Of a DNA stretch of 8,686 nt, positions 1 to 6,423 are shown in pieces (the stretch's first letter is position 1; every line of letters starts with the position of its first letter). Below the pieces are notes generated by a model. That model was not told the DNA's origin. It did not search any database and was given only the letters and a program-made list of their open reading frames with translations. The translations under genes were made by a program, and so were the position numbers. The stretch comes from UBA9926 sp913052075 (GTDB taxonomy: Bacteria > Pseudomonadota > Gammaproteobacteria > Pseudomonadales > Azotimanducaceae), in contig CAJXDD010000113.1 in NCBI GenBank assembly GCA_913052075.1, positions 1 through 8,686 on the forward strand, given 5' to 3'.

Positions 1-56
1 GCGCCCGACTCACTGCAAAATTGACGCGTCCTCGTTACTATTAGACCGACTCTCAT

Positions 57-60
57 GGAG
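57..60 (+). promoter_or_regulatory. Ribosome binding site that supports a TTG start
   Basis: GGAG lies 7 nt upstream of the TTG at 68. No in-frame ATG or GTG with a comparable site lies between the window edge and the conserved N-terminal beta strand of the encoded protein. The ATG at 55 overlaps this site but is in another frame. No convincing sigma70 promoter was found in the 67 nt available; TTGACG at 21-26 has no -10 at a usual distance. Confidence 0.6.
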
Positions 61-67
61 ACTTCGA

Positions 68-940
68 TTGAACGAGTATAGTCCTTTGACCCGCGTCGCC
101 GTCCGCGGCCCTAAAGCAGCTTATCGGGACGCCGAGGCAATCGCCAGCGAGTGGGAGGCGCTCCGCTTTCATAGCCCCCCTCTGCTAACTGCCGCCGAGA
201 CTGAGCATGCCTTCTTTGTTCAATGCCTGAAAGACGCCGGAGCCGAGGTGATTCAGCTGCCCGAGGGCGAGGCACTCACTTTGGATAGCCTTTACACCCG
301 GGACTCGCTCATCGTGACGCCTAAAGGCCTTGTCGCGTGTCATATGGGAAGAGTCTCTCGTCGGGGCGAACCACTATGCAATGCCATAGCGCTCGAGCGC
401 TACGGACTGCCGCTCATTGGTCAAATAGCGCCACCAGGAACACTCGAGGGCGGCGATCTCATTCGTTTGGACGATTACACCGTTGCAGTCGGCATTGGGC
501 CGCGCACCAATGATGCAGGTGTCGACCAACTTCAGTCGATACTGGGAGCCGCTGTCGAGATCCATCGCGTTCCACTCCCACCCCCTAGCCATCCCGAGGA
601 TGTATTCCACTTGATGAGCATGATCTCGCCGTTGGATAGGGACCTAGCGCTGGTATACGCGCCACTGATTCCTGCAAGCTTTTCTGCTTGGCTCAGCCGG
701 CACGGCATCGAACAAATTAGCGTCGATGACGATGAATACCTCAACATGGGTTGCAACGTATTGGCCACGGGCCCAAGACGGGCGCTGATGCTCTCTCGGT
801 TGCCAAAGACCAAAGCCCTGCTCGAGCAGCATGGCGTCAGCGTAACCACCTATAGCGGCGAGGACATCAGTAGAAAAGGAGAAGGCGGGCCCACATGCCT
901 TACGTTGCCGCTTGCTAGATCTTCCTCGAGCTTTCTTTAG
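68..940 (+). CDS. Arginine deiminase / dimethylargininase-like hydrolase (pentein fold)
   Basis: This 290-aa protein has the layout of the guanidino-group modifying enzyme (pentein) superfamily, which includes dimethylarginine dimethylaminohydrolase, arginine deiminase and amidinotransferases. Visible motifs in order are YTRDS (76-80, substrate-binding Asp79), LEGGD (126-130), GPRTNDAG (144-151), the catalytic-type His181 in FHLMSMISPLD, NMGCNVLATGPRR (about 227-239), and the nucleophilic Cys277 in GGPTCLTLPLAR near the C terminus. His, Asp and Cys are all present, so it should be active and cytoplasmic; there is no signal peptide. The family cleaves guanidinium C-N bonds through a Cys-thiouronium intermediate, giving citrulline plus ammonia or an amine. 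Whether the substrate is arginine, methylated arginine or another guanidino compound cannot be read from the motifs. No arcB/arcC-like partner is in view, so a fermentative ADI pathway is not supported here. It starts at TTG with GGAG 7 nt upstream. It converges on the transaldolase gene, 75 nt away. Confidence 0.82.
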   Translation: MNEYSPLTRVAVRGPKAAYRDAEAIASEWEALRFHSPPLLTAAETEHAFFVQCLKDAGAEVIQLPEGEALTLDSLYTRDSLIVTPKGLVACHMGRVSRRGEPLCNAIALERYGLPLIGQIAPPGTLEGGDLIRLDDYTVAVGIGPRTNDAGVDQLQSILGAAVEIHRVPLPPPSHPEDVFHLMSMISPLDRDLALVYAPLIPASFSAWLSRHGIEQISVDDDEYLNMGCNVLATGPRRALMLSRLPKTKALLEQHGVSVTTYSGEDISRKGEGGPTCLTLPLARSSSSFL

Positions 941-1015
941 AAATGAACTACCAACACTTTCAATACGGATTGACCAACGCTGCTTAACGGGTTCGTAGGG
1001 AACTTTCCATCCTGT

Positions 1016-1954
1016 TTACAGCGTCAGGCGAGCTTCAAGCGTTTCCTGATCTGCAGCGAATTTACGGATCCCTTCGGCCAACTTTTCTGTAGCCATTGCA
1101 TCGCAATTTTGGAGCCACCGAAAAGTCTGCTCATCAAGCAGAGTACTAGACTCGCTCTCTGCGGAGCTGGGATCTAATTGCCTCGAGAGCGCAGATTCAT
1201 CATCGCTTAGTTCTGCGAGCAATCCTGGACTGATTGTCAGGCGATCGCACCCAGCGAGCGCCTCGATTTCTCCCTTATTCCGAAAACTTGCGCCCATCAC
1301 CACCGTGTTGAAACCATTGGCCTTGTAATAATTATAAATCCAGTGCACTGACTGCACCCCCGGATCATCAAGCCCCGAGTACGTTTGCCCGGTCTTGGCC
1401 TGGTGCCAGTCCAGAATGCGGCCCACAAAGGGGGAGATAAGAAACACGCCAGCATCGGCACAGGCCATGGCCTGACCGCGACCAAAGAGCAAAGTCAAAT
1501 TACACTGAATACCTGCTCGCTCGAGCGCTGCTGCCGCCTGAATGCCTTCCCAAGTACTGGCAATTTTGATGAGAATCCGGTCACTATTGATCCCTAATTT
1601 CGCGTAGCCCTCAATGAGTCGCTTCGCCTCATCCACTGTGCCCTGTTGGTCAAACGACAGTCTTGCATCCACTTCAGTCGATACCCGACCAGGAATCATT
1701 TCAAGAATGGACGCACCTATGCCGATGGCTAGCGCTCGAGTGGCCCAGCGCTTTTGGCTCTGAGTATCCAATTCTCTGGGAACATCCTTCCGAACTTGAC
1801 TGACGAGGCCAGCAAAATCGGGTAATTCCATGGCACTGAGGATCAATGAAGGGTTGGTGGTCGCATCCATCGGGGCGAACTGCTTTATCGCGCCAATGTC
1901 GCCGGTATCCGCGACCACATCTGTCATGGCTTTGAGTTGATCAAGTTGATTCAC
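1016..1954 (-). CDS. tal: Transaldolase (TalB type)
   Basis: Transaldolase transfers a dihydroxyacetone unit between sugar phosphates (sedoheptulose-7-phosphate + glyceraldehyde-3-phosphate to erythrose-4-phosphate + fructose-6-phosphate) in the non-oxidative pentose phosphate pathway, in the cytosol. At 312 aa it matches the length of E. coli TalB (317 aa) and resembles it end to end from memory. VVADTGD (13-19, Asp16), DATTNPSLIL (30-39), the STEVDARLS block (92-100, Glu94), the Schiff-base Lys130 in ILIKIASTWEG, CNLTLLF (151-157), ISPFVGRILDW (173-183, with Phe176 and Arg179), VMGASFRN and the C-terminal KLAEGIRKFAADQ are all present. Phe176 is at the position where Tyr marks fructose-6-phosphate aldolase-like activity, so a true transaldolase is expected. 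The usual FSFAQ-like segment reads FGRGQ (157-161). It starts at GTG, which fits the TalB N terminus; a GAGG lies 12 nt upstream, rather far. Transcribed alone, with a 288-nt upstream gap. Confidence 0.96.
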   Translation of the reverse strand: MNQLDQLKAMTDVVADTGDIGAIKQFAPMDATTNPSLILSAMELPDFAGLVSQVRKDVPRELDTQSQKRWATRALAIGIGASILEMIPGRVSTEVDARLSFDQQGTVDEAKRLIEGYAKLGINSDRILIKIASTWEGIQAAAALERAGIQCNLTLLFGRGQAMACADAGVFLISPFVGRILDWHQAKTGQTYSGLDDPGVQSVHWIYNYYKANGFNTVVMGASFRNKGEIEALAGCDRLTISPGLLAELSDDESALSRQLDPSSAESESSTLLDEQTFRWLQNCDAMATEKLAEGIRKFAADQETLEARLTL

Positions 1955-2004
1955 GAGTTTATCTGGCCTCTTGTGACTGTCTTAATGAGTTTTTCCAGAA
2001 GGCT

Positions 2005-2035
2005 CGATTGTAACGGAAATCATCTTTTACAACCG
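2005..2035 (-). promoter_or_regulatory. Dyad with TACAAT box upstream of talB (candidate operator/promoter)
   Basis: Arms CGATTGTAA (2005-2013) and TTACAACCG (2027-2035) are inverted repeats with 8 of 9 positions paired across a 13-nt spacer. On the - strand the left arm reads TTACAATCG and contains TACAAT, a good -10 match about 55 nt upstream of the talB GTG. The other arm gives TTGTAA as a possible -35, but the spacing of 14 nt is short for sigma70. A repressor or activator site over the talB promoter is the natural reading; this is inference from symmetry only. Confidence 0.35.
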
Positions 2036-2116
2036 TCTGGGCCTCTTTTAGGTCGTGAAGCATTCGCTGAGGGCGGCTGCAATCGCGACCAAGCAGCTGT
2101 TAGTCTCATTACAGCT

Positions 2117-2156
2117 TTCTCATGAGAATTTCTCTTATGAGAGGCGCTGAAGCGCC
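2117..2156. repeat. Palindrome plus adjacent GC-rich tetraloop hairpin
   Basis: TTCTCATGAGAA (2117-2128) is a perfect 12-nt palindrome. It is followed by a partly symmetric CTCTTATGAGAG (2132-2143) and then by GGCGC-TGAA-GCGCC (2143-2156), a 5-bp stem with a 4-nt loop. TCTCAT at 2104-2109 can also pair with ATGAGA at 2137-2142, so alternative folds are possible. There is no T tract directly after the GC stem on either strand, so an intrinsic terminator is not clear; mRNA 3'-end structure is an alternative. Confidence 0.4.
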
Positions 2157-2167
2157 GCCTGGAACTC

Positions 2168-2187
2168 AAAACCCGCTTGGATAAGCG
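2168..2187 (-). terminator. Weak candidate intrinsic terminator after the alpha/beta hydrolase gene
   Basis: On the - strand, about 55 nt past the hydrolase stop, CGCTT-ATCC-AAGCG forms a 5-bp stem with a 4-nt loop and is followed by GGTTTTG. The stem is short and the T run is only four, so this is a marginal call. Confidence 0.22.
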
Positions 2188-2242
2188 CCTAGCGCGGCCC
2201 TCGATACTCCGCTACCGCACCCGCAAGAGCCCTTCGCCGCCA

Positions 2243-3163
2243 TTATTCTGGTGAGCTAAGCGTCTCCGCGAACCAATCCGTGGTCGCATCGAGGACACGA
2301 ATCGCATAATGCTGATCGGCCAACTTTTGATCGGGGGCAACGACGTTGAAAATGTGGTCTGCGCCCTGAATGACGACCGAGGTGCCAATCGATGCACCGC
2401 TCGCATCAAGTATGGCTTGGTCTGCTTGTGGCAAATAATCCTCCGAGCCCCGAAGCGTCAGTAACGCACCCGTATAGACGCCAAACTCTGACAGAATGGG
2501 CTCTCCTAACATGCCCAGAACATGCCGCCGCGTCACCTCGATCGGCATCCAGGCGTTCCAAGTCCCGACTCCATTTTTAAGGGCAGCCTTAATTCCGCTG
2601 GCTCGAGCATCGCCCCTAAGAATATCCAAAGGATTAACCGCGCTGGACCACAGCACCATACTCACGGCATTCACCTCTGGCAGGGTTGTGAGGCGCATGA
2701 CGGTCGGACCGCCATAACTGAAACCAAGAAGCCCAATCACCGCCTCCGGCTGATGCTGTCTCACCCACCGGTAACCCGCCAAGCTGTCAGCGACCCGACT
2801 TGCAAAGGTGGAGTCCATGGGTCTGCCTTGCCCCAAGGCATCACCCTCTCCTTGGATCTGCATGCGAATAGACGAAATTCCTCGATCCGCCAATTGCGAA
2901 GCCTGCCTTGCATACAAGTCACCAACTTCATCTAGTACCCCACTCCAACCGTGCACCATCACCACCCAGGTGCGCCCTCCGGTATCGATTACCTTAGCCG
3001 GCGCTCCCGTCTCTAGACGCACCTGATCAACTGGCGGTGAGTCAGCAGTGACAAGGCAAGCCATACCAAGGAGACAAGCGCCCAACCAAACTTTGGCCAG
3101 ACTAAGGAGATTCAATTTATTTGTGGCAATGCCTAGCATCGCCAGTGGACCCTTTTTGTTCAT
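2243..3163 (-). CDS. Exported alpha/beta hydrolase (serine hydrolase)
   Basis: A 306-aa alpha/beta-hydrolase-fold protein of the dienelactone-hydrolase/prolyl-oligopeptidase-like kind. The oxyanion-hole motif VHGWSG is at 70-75, the nucleophile elbow GFSYGG at 147-152 (Ser149), the likely acid is Asp242 in LRGSEDYLP, and the catalytic His270 sits in GADHIFN. The triad is complete, so an esterase, lipase or related hydrolase activity is expected; the substrate cannot be read. The N terminus is basic (MNKKG) with a hydrophobic stretch to about residue 38 and a plausible signal-peptidase cut after VTA (38-40), so it should be exported to the periplasm. WLGAC (26-30) also resembles a lipobox, but Lys24 interrupts the hydrophobic core in front of it. 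The ATG at 3163 has only a weak purine-rich site (AAGAGA); an alternative ATG at 3139 follows AAGGG by 10 nt and would shorten the leader by 8 residues. It diverges from the LysE-type gene. Confidence 0.85.
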   Translation of the reverse strand: MNKKGPLAMLGIATNKLNLLSLAKVWLGACLLGMACLVTADSPPVDQVRLETGAPAKVIDTGGRTWVVMVHGWSGVLDEVGDLYARQASQLADRGISSIRMQIQGEGDALGQGRPMDSTFASRVADSLAGYRWVRQHQPEAVIGLLGFSYGGPTVMRLTTLPEVNAVSMVLWSSAVNPLDILRGDARASGIKAALKNGVGTWNAWMPIEVTRRHVLGMLGEPILSEFGVYTGALLTLRGSEDYLPQADQAILDASGASIGTSVVIQGADHIFNVVAPDQKLADQHYAIRVLDATTDWFAETLSSPE

Positions 3164-3255
3164 TGTTTTCTCTTCATCCTCCGGTTACCGTTACGGTTGG
3201 CAAGTTGATAAGGCTAGTCCTTTTCACACATAGCCGCGGACAGTAAGCTCAAGCC

Positions 3256-3288
3256 TTTCCTGGCTGCTCATTCCCTAGCTGCTCATTT
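3256..3288. repeat. 15-bp tandem duplication in a divergent promoter region
   Basis: Two adjacent 15-nt units, TTTCCTGGCTGCTCA (3256-3270) and TTCCCTAGCTGCTCA (3271-3285), agree at 13 of 15 positions and are followed by TTT, the start of a third unit. GCTGCTCATT occurs exactly twice at a 15-bp step. It lies in the 258-nt gap (3164-3421) between the divergent hydrolase and exporter genes. It may be a pair of protein-binding sites on roughly one and a half helical turns, or a replication-slippage duplication. Confidence 0.55.
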
Positions 3289-3363
3289 AATGGAAGTTCC
3301 TTCCCATCGCGGACGAATGATCCCCAGTATCGCTAGTTGGCACCTGGTTACACCGATCCGTCG

Positions 3364-3390
3364 TTAGCACGTACTCATCTCCGCTATACT
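3364..3390 (+). promoter_or_regulatory. Candidate promoter of the LysE-family gene
   Basis: TATACT (3385-3390) is a 5/6 match to the sigma70 -10 box, 31 nt upstream of the GTG start. The only nearby -35-like hexamer is TTAGCA (3364-3369), with a 15-nt spacer, so the -35 is poor and the site may need an activator. The call rests on the -10 box. Confidence 0.35.
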
Positions 3391-3421
3391 CTCGCACCGG
3401 TCATTCTTAGGGTCATTTGTC

Positions 3422-4024
3422 GTGGATTCAACGACACTCCTTTCTTTCTTTACCTTTGCTGCGGTGGCTGCGTTTACGCCTGGCCCCAACAATTTATTGC
3501 TATCGGCTTCGGGCGCCAACTTTGGCTTCAAACGAACGCTCCCCCACGTTTTTGGCGTGATAGCTGGCTTCCTGTTAATTGTACTGCTCGCCTGCCTGGG
3601 CCTTGGGTGGGTGTTAGGCGAGATGCCTCGGGTGATGCGCGCCCTTCAATTCGGTGGCCTGCTCGTTATCGGCTATCTCGCCTATCAATTTTGGAACATG
3701 GAGCCGAGTGAGGAAGAGTCACGGGGTAGGCCGATGCGGTTTATCGAGGCCGCTGCCTTTCAATGGATCAATCCCAAGGGCGTGGTTGTCATCATCAGCG
3801 CGATTACAGCCTACGCCGGCGATCAGGCCCAAAACGACGAGGTCGTTGGGCTGATCCTCATGGTCTTTTTCCTCGTGACGACTGGTTCGGCCATGCTTTG
3901 GGCCTATGGCGGCAGCTGGATCTCACAATACCTGAAAAAAGGAGCTCGCCAGCGATGGTTCAACCGACTGGCTGCGACCGCTCTCATCGCTACGACCTTG
4001 CCAGCGCTGACCCAACTCAGCTAG
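3422..4024 (+). CDS. LysE/RhtB-family amino-acid exporter
   Basis: A 200-aa inner-membrane protein of the LysE superfamily, which exports amino acids (lysine, threonine, homoserine lactone, cysteine or leucine, depending on the subgroup) using the proton gradient. The family signature AFTPGPNN is at 17-24 in the first membrane helix, followed by GANFGFKRTLPHVFGVIAG (31-49) and the QWINPKG motif at 114-120 entering the fourth helix. About six hydrophobic segments are visible (roughly 6-28, 41-65, 74-91, 119-133, 141-163, 180-198), with a charged EPSEEESRGR loop at 94-103. The length is normal for the family. The GTG start places the protein in register with family N termini and has AGGG 9 nt upstream. 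No LysR-type regulator, a common partner, is adjacent. The substrate cannot be assigned. It ends 25 nt before the end of the convergent monooxygenase gene. Confidence 0.9.
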   Translation: MDSTTLLSFFTFAAVAAFTPGPNNLLLSASGANFGFKRTLPHVFGVIAGFLLIVLLACLGLGWVLGEMPRVMRALQFGGLLVIGYLAYQFWNMEPSEEESRGRPMRFIEAAAFQWINPKGVVVIISAITAYAGDQAQNDEVVGLILMVFFLVTTGSAMLWAYGGSWISQYLKKGARQRWFNRLAATALIATTLPALTQLS

Positions 4025-4049
4025 TGCTTGATAGGTAGTAGCCCTCGCG

Positions 4050-6008
4050 CTAATCAGTGGCCGCGTTGCTGCCTGCATGGAGCAGCTCGAAGTCCTCGGG
4101 CGTGATGTCGTGCGTCACTTCCCAAAACTCTTGTAAGCTGAACGGCGAGTTGTTGATGACTTGCCCATCACTGTTTTTGTACCAGCTCTGTACGTTCGGA
4201 TGCCCCCATGCCAGATTTGCAGATCGAGCCTGCACGTCTTCATTGTAGTTAGCATTGGCCTCAGCTCTGACATCCAGCGCGTCCAAAGATTTTTCAAACA
4301 TTAGGGCCAAACACTGCATGACGTAGTGAATTTGGCATTCGATTTGGTAAATGATGCTGCCGCCGTGGACGATATTAGTGTTAGGGCCATACAAACAAAA
4401 TAAATTAGGGAACCCAGGCATATGGGAGCCCTTATACGCGCTTGGCGCGTTACCCCAAGCGGACCCTAGTGTTAGCCCACCGCGACCGATGACTTCCATA
4501 GGCATCAGAAAGTGATTCGCCTTGAATCCAGTCGCATGAATGATGACATCCAACTCGTGATGTTCTCCAGTTGAGGTTTGAATCCCTGTCGCCGTCACGC
4601 ACTCGATGCCGTCCGTTTCGAGCGAGACATCCTCACGAGCGAGCGTCTCATACCACCCGTTATCGACAATCAGTCTCTTGCCCCACACTGGGAATTTCGG
4701 CACGCAGTGCTCGAGATAGTCTTGCTTCGGGCCGAGACTTTCTCGCATAAACGCTGTAAGTGCCTCGCGCATGCCATGGTTGGCTTCATTCATCGATAGC
4801 GATTGATCCTCCCACGCTGGATCTCCCACCACAGCCGGCCAAGAGCGGTCTGCGAAGACTAGAATCATCCGTGCACGATGGAACTCCGCATAGAAAGGGA
4901 TGTGCTTCAAAGCCCAGATGAGGCCCGGCTCCACCGCTCGATAGTAGTCCCGGGACGGCGCCACCCAGTGAGGCGTACGCTGATACACACGCGTATGCTC
5001 GGCCTGATCGGCCGTTTTGGGCAGCAACTGGACGCAGCTACATCCTGTGCCGATTACTCCGACTTTCAGTCCCGCTAAATCCTTGGCCCGCCATCTTGCG
5101 GAGTGCCATTGATCACCCTCAAAGTCCTCCAAACCAGGAATGTCAGGCATCGAAGGTTGGTTTAACTGACCCACGGCGGAGACCACAGCGTTAGCTGTTC
5201 TCACCTCAGACTCGCCATCGCCTCGCTTGAGGTGCACTTGCCACGACTGATTGATCTCATCATATTGAAGGCGCGTCACTTCTGTCTCAAACAGAATCTG
5301 ATCGCGGACGCCAAATTCATCGGCGCACCGATCAAAATAGGCAAATAGTTCATCGCGCTTCGAAAAGTAGCCTGACCAATCAGGGTTGCGATGGAAGGAG
5401 TACGAATAGAAGTGATTCGGGGTATCAACGCCGCAATCGGGGTAGCGATTTTCGTACCAGGTGCCACCAACCTGATCGTTTCGCTCAATAATGGTGAACG
5501 AAATGCCAGCTCTCTTCAGCTTCGCCGCCATTCCTAATCCAGACATCCCGGCACCGATAATGAGCACCTCGAAGTTTGCACGCCTCGCCGCATCTGAACA
5601 GCCCATTACCGGGAGCCAATTCTGATCTCGGTCTATTAGCCCCGTCTCCTCAAGCAGCATATTGGCATAGCCACTCGTAACCTCTTCACCCATGCCATAC
5701 TCGAGGAGTTCGCGAAACTGTTCAGAATCTGGGACCGGCCCTGGGGTTCGTTCGCCATCGCGAAGGGCCATTAAAACCGCTGCTGCTGATGCTCGAATCG
5801 CTTGTGCCTGCGCATCGCTGTAGCCTCCCGTGTCGTCAGGAAACAAGCTGCCCTCGGGCGCCAAAACGGGCGCCGGCGCTTGATCCTCTGCGATCCAAGT
5901 TCGATCCCCGGTGATGCAATACATAGACAACAGGAGGTTGGGCAAATTGACATCGAGCAGCGCCGCCTTAATTTCCTTATCGGTGCCCTGAACAGTTACA
6001 TGATCCAT
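4050..6008 (-). CDS. Flavin-dependent monooxygenase, Baeyer-Villiger / 4-hydroxyacetophenone monooxygenase-like
   Basis: A 652-aa class B flavoprotein monooxygenase, expected to use FAD, NADPH and O2 to insert oxygen into a ketone (Baeyer-Villiger) or oxidise a heteroatom in the cytosol. The FAD Rossmann motif GAGMSG is at 152-157, GGTWYENRYPDCGVD at 181-195 matches the BVMO early fingerprint, FEGDQWHSARW at 296-306 matches FxGxxxHxxxW, GTGCSC at 320-325 starts the NADPH Rossmann fold, Arg344 in YQRTPHW corresponds to the catalytic Arg, and HATGFKA closes the FAD domain. Residues 1-145 form a helical N-terminal extension lacking in cyclohexanone monooxygenases but known in 4-hydroxyacetophenone monooxygenase (about 640 aa), so that subgroup fits best. 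The residue after the fingerprint Trp is Arg307, not the usual Pro or Asp. The ATG start has AAGGA 6 nt upstream. The VOC gene lies upstream on the same strand. Confidence 0.9.
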   Translation of the reverse strand: MDHVTVQGTDKEIKAALLDVNLPNLLLSMYCITGDRTWIAEDQAPAPVLAPEGSLFPDDTGGYSDAQAQAIRASAAAVLMALRDGERTPGPVPDSEQFRELLEYGMGEEVTSGYANMLLEETGLIDRDQNWLPVMGCSDAARRANFEVLIIGAGMSGLGMAAKLKRAGISFTIIERNDQVGGTWYENRYPDCGVDTPNHFYSYSFHRNPDWSGYFSKRDELFAYFDRCADEFGVRDQILFETEVTRLQYDEINQSWQVHLKRGDGESEVRTANAVVSAVGQLNQPSMPDIPGLEDFEGDQWHSARWRAKDLAGLKVGVIGTGCSCVQLLPKTADQAEHTRVYQRTPHWVAPSRDYYRAVEPGLIWALKHIPFYAEFHRARMILVFADRSWPAVVGDPAWEDQSLSMNEANHGMREALTAFMRESLGPKQDYLEHCVPKFPVWGKRLIVDNGWYETLAREDVSLETDGIECVTATGIQTSTGEHHELDVIIHATGFKANHFLMPMEVIGRGGLTLGSAWGNAPSAYKGSHMPGFPNLFCLYGPNTNIVHGGSIIYQIECQIHYVMQCLALMFEKSLDALDVRAEANANYNEDVQARSANLAWGHPNVQSWYKNSDGQVINNSPFSLQEFWEVTHDITPEDFELLHAGSNAATD

Positions 6009-6122
6009 CGTCCTTCCTTAGCTTAAACGAGTCCTTTCAAATCTTGACGCCGAAGTTGCGAGCCAAACCCTCGTGCCTTTTAAACTTACGCTGGCGTCAG
6101 CCAACCTCTCTCCGGCTATCCA

Positions 6123-6145
6123 GCCTAAATCGCATTCTTTTAGGC
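6123..6145. repeat. Perfect 7-bp inverted repeat upstream of the monooxygenase gene
   Basis: GCCTAAA (6123-6129) and TTTAGGC (6139-6145) are perfect inverted repeats across 9 nt, about 115 nt upstream of the monooxygenase start. GGCT-ATCC-AGCC (6114-6125) overlaps its edge, so two hairpins would be mutually exclusive. Either an operator or RNA structure in the leader is possible. Confidence 0.4.
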
Positions 6146-6168
6146 GAGCCTCTATGACCGCTGCTGTT

Positions 6169-6203
6169 GTTAACTGGGTATTCACCGTTAGCCAGAAGTT
6201 AAC
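6169..6203. repeat. Bulged inverted repeat with GTTAAC ends
   Basis: GTTAACTGG (6169-6177) faces CCA (6192-6194), GAA (6195-6197) and GTTAAC (6198-6203). The six outer pairs and three inner pairs fit, with a 3-nt bulge. The symmetric spacing of two identical GTTAAC sites 29 nt apart could also be a pair of binding sites. Confidence 0.3.
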
Positions 6204-6423
6204 CAGGCTCTTCCTCACATTCTAACGTGCTCACTGTCTGAGGCTTTGCTCGCAACTTTCACACGATTTTTCGCTGCTATTACTATATTTGATGCTTTTA
6301 CCGCTTTTACTTCTACAGATTCTTACTACTATCTCTTCTTACCTCTTTCCACTACTTATCACGTTCGAGCGGTAAGCAATTTGGCTGATCAAATAAGACT
6401 CGCGCCAATTACTTTCCAACCGT

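Larger units (their letters stand above)
1955..2242. other. 288-nt intergenic region between alpha/beta hydrolase end and talB start
   Basis: No credible gene is present. Read on the - strand it follows the hydrolase stop and leads into transaldolase. It holds, in that order, a weak hairpin with a short T run (2168-2187), a GC-rich tetraloop hairpin (2143-2156), an AT-rich palindrome (2117-2128), and a dyad close to the talB start (2005-2035). The 62-codon open frame on the + strand at 1937-2125 runs antisense over the talB start and has no family resemblance, so I treat it as noncoding. Confidence 0.6.
6009..6423 (-). other. 415-nt structured, purine-biased leader between VOC gene and monooxygenase gene
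   Basis: No supported gene is present. The half nearest the monooxygenase contains several inverted repeats (6090-6101, 6114-6125, 6123-6145, 6169-6203). The half nearest the VOC gene is strongly strand-asymmetric: in 6271-6360 I count 67 pyrimidines of 90 on the + strand and only 6 G, with about 34% GC, so the transcript of the - strand genes would be purine-rich. It could be a long untranslated leader, a separate promoter region for the monooxygenase, or decayed sequence. Open frames at 6018-6218 (-) and 6246-6443 (+) lack ribosome sites and resemblance to known proteins. Confidence 0.5.

Noticed and set aside
532..849. 105-codon open frame antisense to the pentein hydrolase
   Set aside because: It lies fully inside a gene with conserved motifs on the + strand and shows no family resemblance.
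941..1015. Search for a terminator between the convergent pentein and transaldolase genes
   Set aside because: Only a 4-bp GGAA/TTCC pairing was seen, without a proper stem or T tract.
2522..2935. 137-codon open frame antisense to the alpha/beta hydrolase
   Set aside because: The hydrolase on the opposite strand has a complete catalytic triad and family motifs; the antisense frame has none.
3160..3177. Five-codon mini-ORF (MKRKQ) on the - strand, whose TGA overlaps the ATG of the alpha/beta hydrolase gene
   Set aside because: The ATGA overlap would suit translational coupling, but the GGAGG is directly adjacent to its ATG with no spacing, so initiation there is unlikely; chance is the simpler view.
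3337..3711. 124-codon open frame on the + strand
   Set aside because: It overlaps the LysE-family gene in another frame and has no membrane or domain pattern of its own.
6018..6218. 66-codon open frame on the - strand just upstream of the monooxygenase
   Set aside because: It starts at GTG without a Shine-Dalgarno, has no recognisable domain, and overlaps several inverted repeats.
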